From Mya arenaria (taxonomy: Eukaryota; Mollusca; Bivalvia; Myida; Myidae), in the NCBI RefSeq assembly GCF_026914265.1, contig NC_069126.1:31991354-32055353 (forward strand): 64,000 nt of DNA, in the 5' to 3' direction. Each line of letters starts with the position of its first letter. The stretch's first letter is position 1. The notes beneath the pieces are model-generated. The model ran no database searches, was not told the DNA's origin, and worked only from the letters and a program-made list of their open reading frames with translations. Positions 59,421-64,000 of the stretch are shown in pieces. The translations under genes were made by a program, and so were the position numbers.

Positions 59421-59882
59421 ATTAACTATAGAGCAATCATAAGGGTGAAATCGTGGAATGTCTTCCTCTAAAACATGATATTTAGCGACAATGAATGTTT
59501 GATGTGTCGCTGAATACTGCTGTTTCCAGCAGATTCACGAATGTCGATATCATAGAGCCATCACTCTGGTCAATAAAAAAGATAATATCACAATGATTTT
59601 CCATTTTTAATATTCAATATCAAAATAGTACATAAACACAACATACAACAAATACATGAACTGCAAACAAAATAAAATCTGTGCTTCAATATGGCAAAAC
59701 GTGACAAAATTGATAATTCAAACATTAACCCTATATAGCAGTTGAAAAGATACTACTCGCTGATAGTTATGATCCGATAAAAGATTAAAAAAAAAAAAAA
59801 AAAAAAAAAAATCCCTACCTACCGACCCTCTTTTTTTTGACCATGCCACCAGAAACACATCTATTTTTTTTTTTTGGCCTTA

Positions 59883-60899
59883 TTACTAAAGGTCCTCAAC
59901 TTGTTTCTCATGACTTAGCCAAAATGACGTTTTTTTTTGTATAATCCGTAGCCCCACTTTTCAACATGTCCTACAACTGTGACATGATTATGTATTACAA
60001 CATTTGACAATCTGTTTTATACTCCCAGGCAATGGCAGCAAGCTATCACAAAAATATTTTGCAGCTAGCATACTGAATGAAGAATCAACAGTCAAAACTA
60101 TTTTGTCCGTAGCCCTGTATAGTCCGTAGCCCCCCTCAAAATTGTTTTTAAATTGAAAGGTCAGATCATAATTACAGCTAGCTTTTAATAAACAGAATCA
60201 TGAATGTAAAATGAAAGCAAACATAGCTTAAGGGAGATTAGAAATAAGAACTAGTCTTCAATATATGTACATAATGAAGGTTTGAATCCGAAAATACAGA
60301 GCAGATTACAATCAGTTGTGTTTAAGATTCATTCAGTGCAATATAATGGTGTTACAATGTAATTTCAATGTTGTTTAATAGCCTCATATTGATATTATAC
60401 AAATTTTTTGGTGTTCAGTTATAATCTGTTTGACAGAAGTATAAACACATAAATGATAGTTAATGGGGCTACATACTACACTGCTTTTATGTCATAATTA
60501 TCTACTTGATGTCAGTATTTAAAAGACTTTTTTGCATTCGTTCTCATTCTGTTTCATGTTTTGTACTTCATCAGTTAGGTTGATTGTATGTATATATGTA
60601 CTAACATAATATCAATCGACAGTCGATGTTTATTTGTGAACTTGTTTTATGCATAAAGTACTTAAGTACTAGCTTGTTAATGTTTTACCAGGAAGTTTCG
60701 TATGAAATCAAAGGGGTATGTAGGCAGAGGCTCAATTACAGCTTCGCAATCGCGCAATTTTTTTTTTTTTAAAGTTATAAATTTGTGAACATTAAACAAT
60801 GCAAATTTAATCACTTAGTGTGTTGTTAGCTTTTTATTGCTGTTAACATGTGTATAATTTGCATAATTATAAGAATTTAATAATACATATTGATACGTC
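59883..60899. other. No gene seen; dispersed GTCCGTAGCCCC motifs
   Basis: AT-rich. Near-identical short motifs TAGTCCGTAGCCCC occur at 59943, 60105 and 60119 and again at 63546 and 63898, without tandem spacing. No exon is supportable. Confidence 0.45.
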
Positions 60900-60902
60900 A
60901 TA

Positions 60903-62345
60903 CATAGAGTATAGGTTGTCGTGTCCGGGCTGTAACTTTCCCTTGTATGGACCGATTTTAAAATAACTTGCCACATGTGTTCCACATACCAAGACAACGT
61001 GTCGCGTGCAAGACCCGTGCCCCTACCTCTAAGGTCAAGGTCACACTTAGTCTTTATTCACAATGGAGTGCTGCATATAGGACATAGAGTATAGGTTGTC
61101 GTGTCCGGGCTGTTATTTTCCCATGTATGGACAGATTTTAAAATAACTTGCCACATGTGTTCCACATACCAAGACGACGTGTCGCGTGCAAGACCCGTGC
61201 CCCTACCTCAAAGGTCAAGGTCACACTTAGTCTTTATTCACAATGGAGTGCTGCATATAGGACATAGAGTATAGGTTGTCGTGTCCGGGCTGTAACTTTC
61301 CCTTGTATGGACCGATTTTAAAATAACTTGCCACATGTGTTCCACATACCAAGACGACGTGTCGCGTGCAAGACCCTTGTCCCTACCTCAAAGGTCAAGG
61401 TCACACTTAGTCTTTATTCACAATGGAGTGCTGCATATAGGACATAGAGTATAGGTTGTCGTGTCCGGGCTGTAACTTTCCCATGTATGGACAGATTTTA
61501 AAATAACTTGCCACATGTGTTCCACATACCAAGACGACGTGTCGCGTGCAAGACCCGTGCCCCTACCTCAAAGGTCAAGGTCACACTTAGTCTTTATTCA
61601 CAATGGAGTGCTGCATATAGGACATAGAGTATAGGTTGTCGTGTCCGGGCTGTAACTTTCCCTTGTATGGACCGATTTTAAAATAACTTGCCACATGTGT
61701 TCCACATACCAAGACGACGTGTCGCGTGCAAGACCCTTGTCCCTACCTCAAAGGTCAAGGTCACACTTAGTCTTTATTCACAATGGAGTGCTGCATATAG
61801 GACATAGAGTATAGGTTGTCGTGTCCGGGCTGTAACTTTCCCATGTATGGACAGATTTTAAAATAACTTGCCACATGTGTTCCACATACCAAGACAATGT
61901 GTCGCGAGCACGACCCGTGCCCCTACCTCTAAGGTCAAGGTCACACTTAGTGTTTATTCACAATGGAGTGCTGCATATAAGGACATAGAGTATAGGTTGT
62001 CGTGTCCGGCTGTAACTTTCCCTTGTATGGACAGATTTTAAAATAACTTGCCACATGTGTTCCACATACCAAGATGACGTGTCGCGTGCAAGACCCGTGT
62101 CCCTACCTCTAAGGTCAAGGTCACACTTAGGTGTTTATTCACAACGGAGTGCTGCATATATAGGACATAGAGTATAGGTTGTCGTGTCCGGGCTGTAACT
62201 TTCCCTTGAATGGACAGATTTTAAAATAACTTGCCACATGTGTTCCACATACTAAGACGACGTGTCGCATGACAGACCCGTGTCCCTATCTCTAAGGTCA
62301 AGGTCACACTTGGGTGTTTATTAACAATGGAATGCTGCATATATA
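60903..62345. repeat. 180-bp satellite, eight units with an A-B dimer pattern
   Basis: Units start CATAGAGTATAGGTTGTCG at 60903, 61083, 61263, 61443, 61623, 61803, 61984 and about 62166. The first six alternate between CTTGTATGGACCG and CATGTATGGACAG subtypes, so the copied block is 360 bp. Each unit carries AAGGTCAAGGTCACAC, which contains the extended nuclear-receptor half-site TCAAGGTCA. It is followed by a degenerate unit and a hairpin terminus at 62346-62525. Confidence 0.96.
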
Positions 62346-62525
62346 AGGACATAACAGTGTCGGTTGTCAACTATGGGTGGTATTTTTTTATGTTTAGAGG
62401 CAATTTAAAATAACTTGCCATATGTATTTGGCATGTAAAGGCAAGATCAACTTTTCATGTACTGACCTTGTTCATAGGTCAATGTCACAATCGGGGGCAT
62501 TCGTCACATACTGTGACAGCTCTTG
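62346..62525 (+). mobile_element. Degenerate satellite unit with Helitron-like right terminus
   Basis: A ninth, diverged unit (TAACAGTGTCGGTTGTCAAC, AACTTGCCATATGT, ATAGGTCAATGTCACAATC) passes into GGGGGCATTCGTCACATACT and GTGACAGCTCTTGTT. GTCACA-TAC-TGTGAC is a perfect short hairpin. The same terminus, GACAGCTCTAGTT after a TCAC/GTGA hairpin, ends the element at 19830-20792. Confidence 0.6.
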
Positions 62526-64000
62526 TTTTAATTTATTTTCAAGCACAGAATAACACAACTTTTAGCATAAAATAGTAGTGTGTTCTATTTTATCTAACAA
62601 TTTGCAAAGACTTAATCATTAATTGGTATAAAATGTGAACAATGATGATATTCCATTTGAGTCATTCTAAATGAATTTGTGACTTAAATGAATTTGGTAG
62701 AAATTCCCACATGAAAAGATATTTAAACCAAATAAATTTCATGCGAAACGCTACAGATGCAGTTACTCGGACATTCCGAAAAAGAACATAACTGTGATAA
62801 ATGGCAACTTTGCCGTTTGTTTACAATATGTACCCATTTTTCATCAAGTATTTTTAATTGTTTGGTGAAAGAGATAATATTAATAATCTTTGCATTAATT
62901 AAGGTTTATATTTAGTTAAACATAAAGATCAGGCACCATTTTGGCATTTATTTTTTGAAACTTTTGCGTGGCAAAAAAGCCTTCAAGAATCTTCCCCATT
63001 TGAATAAATTTACAGTGGCTTTCTTTATATGGAGAATGCATACATCTCTAATAGTTAAAAAACACTGAAAATGAAAAACCAGTTTAAATAGTTTGAAAGT
63101 TCCACATAAATGGAATAATGCACTTATATTGATGCCAAGGGATTTCATATACATGTTAGGGCACAAAGATACAGAGCAGATAATGACAGATGATAGCCCA
63201 ATCAAATCTAAGTCAGGATTGGTATTCAATAAACAACTTAATTTAATGTTAATATTTATGTAAAAAAAAAGTATATATTGGTATGAAAATATTATTAACA
63301 CAAATTAAATCAAACATTGGTTAATCTTTGATGCTTTTATGTGTCTCAGTTCTGTCAATTTATGAGATAATTTTCTGATAAATGGTCATTTGTGAAAAAG
63401 TTCTGTGCATTTCCCCGAAAGCACTGTTTCAACAGGTAAATATACTATATCATGCTATTATACACTTTCGAACATTTAATGTTTCAATTTACTTCAACTT
63501 TTAACCTTTTGATATTAAGTAAACACATGCGGAACCTAGCCTGTATAGTCCGTAGCCCCTTCGTAACATTAGTATAAATGCAAGATAAAAAACTTCTGTT
63601 ACTATTTCTTTACATATCCTTTTGTTTCTGCAAGTTTGACTGTTAATAGCAATTTTTAAGTTGGAGACGTAGTACGTAACAAGCACTTAAATAGTTTTCA
63701 TGTCAAGAAATGACTGTTATTTCGCTGGTTGTTTCCATGTTTAAAGTGTCATAAATTACATATTTTGTTGAGGTAAATATGTTCAAGGGATGAAAGGGAC
63801 AGGGGACGATCAGTTGGTAAAAGATAATACTTATGCTGTATAATGCAAACATATAATTATGTTTCCAGAATGGTTTTACATGATTACTGTGTTTGTATAG
63901 TCCGTAGCCTCTCTGTAGCCTAAATTTGTGATTCAAGCTTTTAAAAAAATAAGAAGAGTAAGTTATTCAAGCCTTAATATACTAACAAAAGACACCTGTA
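62526..64000. other. No gene seen
   Basis: AT-rich sequence to the window edge without a supportable exon or repeat array, apart from two GTCCGTAGCC motifs at 63546 and 63898. Confidence 0.5.

Larger units (their letters stand above)
58247..59879. mobile_element. Harbinger-like transposon with a start-exon-like frame
   Basis: GGCCAAAAAAAAAAATAGAT then GTGTTTCTGGTGGC at the left pairs with GCCACCAGAAACACATCTAT and a T run ending GGCC at the right. TTA flanks both sides (58244-58246, 59880-59882). The subterminal CGACCGACCG/CTACCTACCGACCC matches the GGCC-ended MITE family. It carries a short open frame at 58453 and an internal nested MITE at 59178. No transposase is visible. Confidence 0.88.

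Overview
The window looks like nuclear DNA of a lophotrochozoan animal, most likely a bivalve mollusc (inference). It is AT-rich, has short exons with canonical GT-AG introns, and is full of minisatellites and small inverted-repeat transposons. One exon encodes a Hox homeodomain followed by KLTGP, the peptide known from Lox5, a Hox class of lophotrochozoans. No virus-like or LTR element was recognised.

Layout: (1) 1-13 kb. Last exon of a Lox5 Hox gene (+ strand, 8222-8535) in gene-poor DNA, with a 41-bp minisatellite of about 1.4 kb upstream and large trinucleotide arrays downstream. (2) 13-17.5 kb. A complete four-exon PTPMT1 gene (+), with an inverted-repeat element just upstream and a Harbinger-like MITE just downstream. 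(3) 18.5-21.3 kb. A 40-bp palindromic satellite split by a Helitron-like insertion. (4) 21.8-30.9 kb. A complete seven-exon gene (-) for a 351-residue predicted secreted protein of unassigned family; its cysteine pattern and C-terminal tail faintly recall clusterin. (5) 33.5-50.6 kb. A complete 16-exon NOG1/GTPBP4 gene (-), a nucleolar GTPase of 60S ribosome assembly; its introns hold several transposons. (6) 50.6-64 kb. A weakly supported small-gene candidate (+), a 3.2-kb array of a 34-bp repeat with higher-order structure, a 1.6-kb Harbinger-like element, and a 180-bp satellite ending in a Helitron-like terminus.

The genes are not a pathway: a developmental regulator, a mitochondrial lipid phosphatase, a secreted protein and a ribosome-assembly factor lie side by side. 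What unites the window is repeat biology. Pieces of coding exons or their splice sites are locally duplicated at least five times in the secreted-protein gene and NOG1. Most transposons can be delimited by their inverted repeats and target-site duplications, and one insertion has a readable empty site because it landed in a satellite. Exon boundaries were read by hand from splice signals and phase; all join in frame for PTPMT1, the secreted protein and NOG1.
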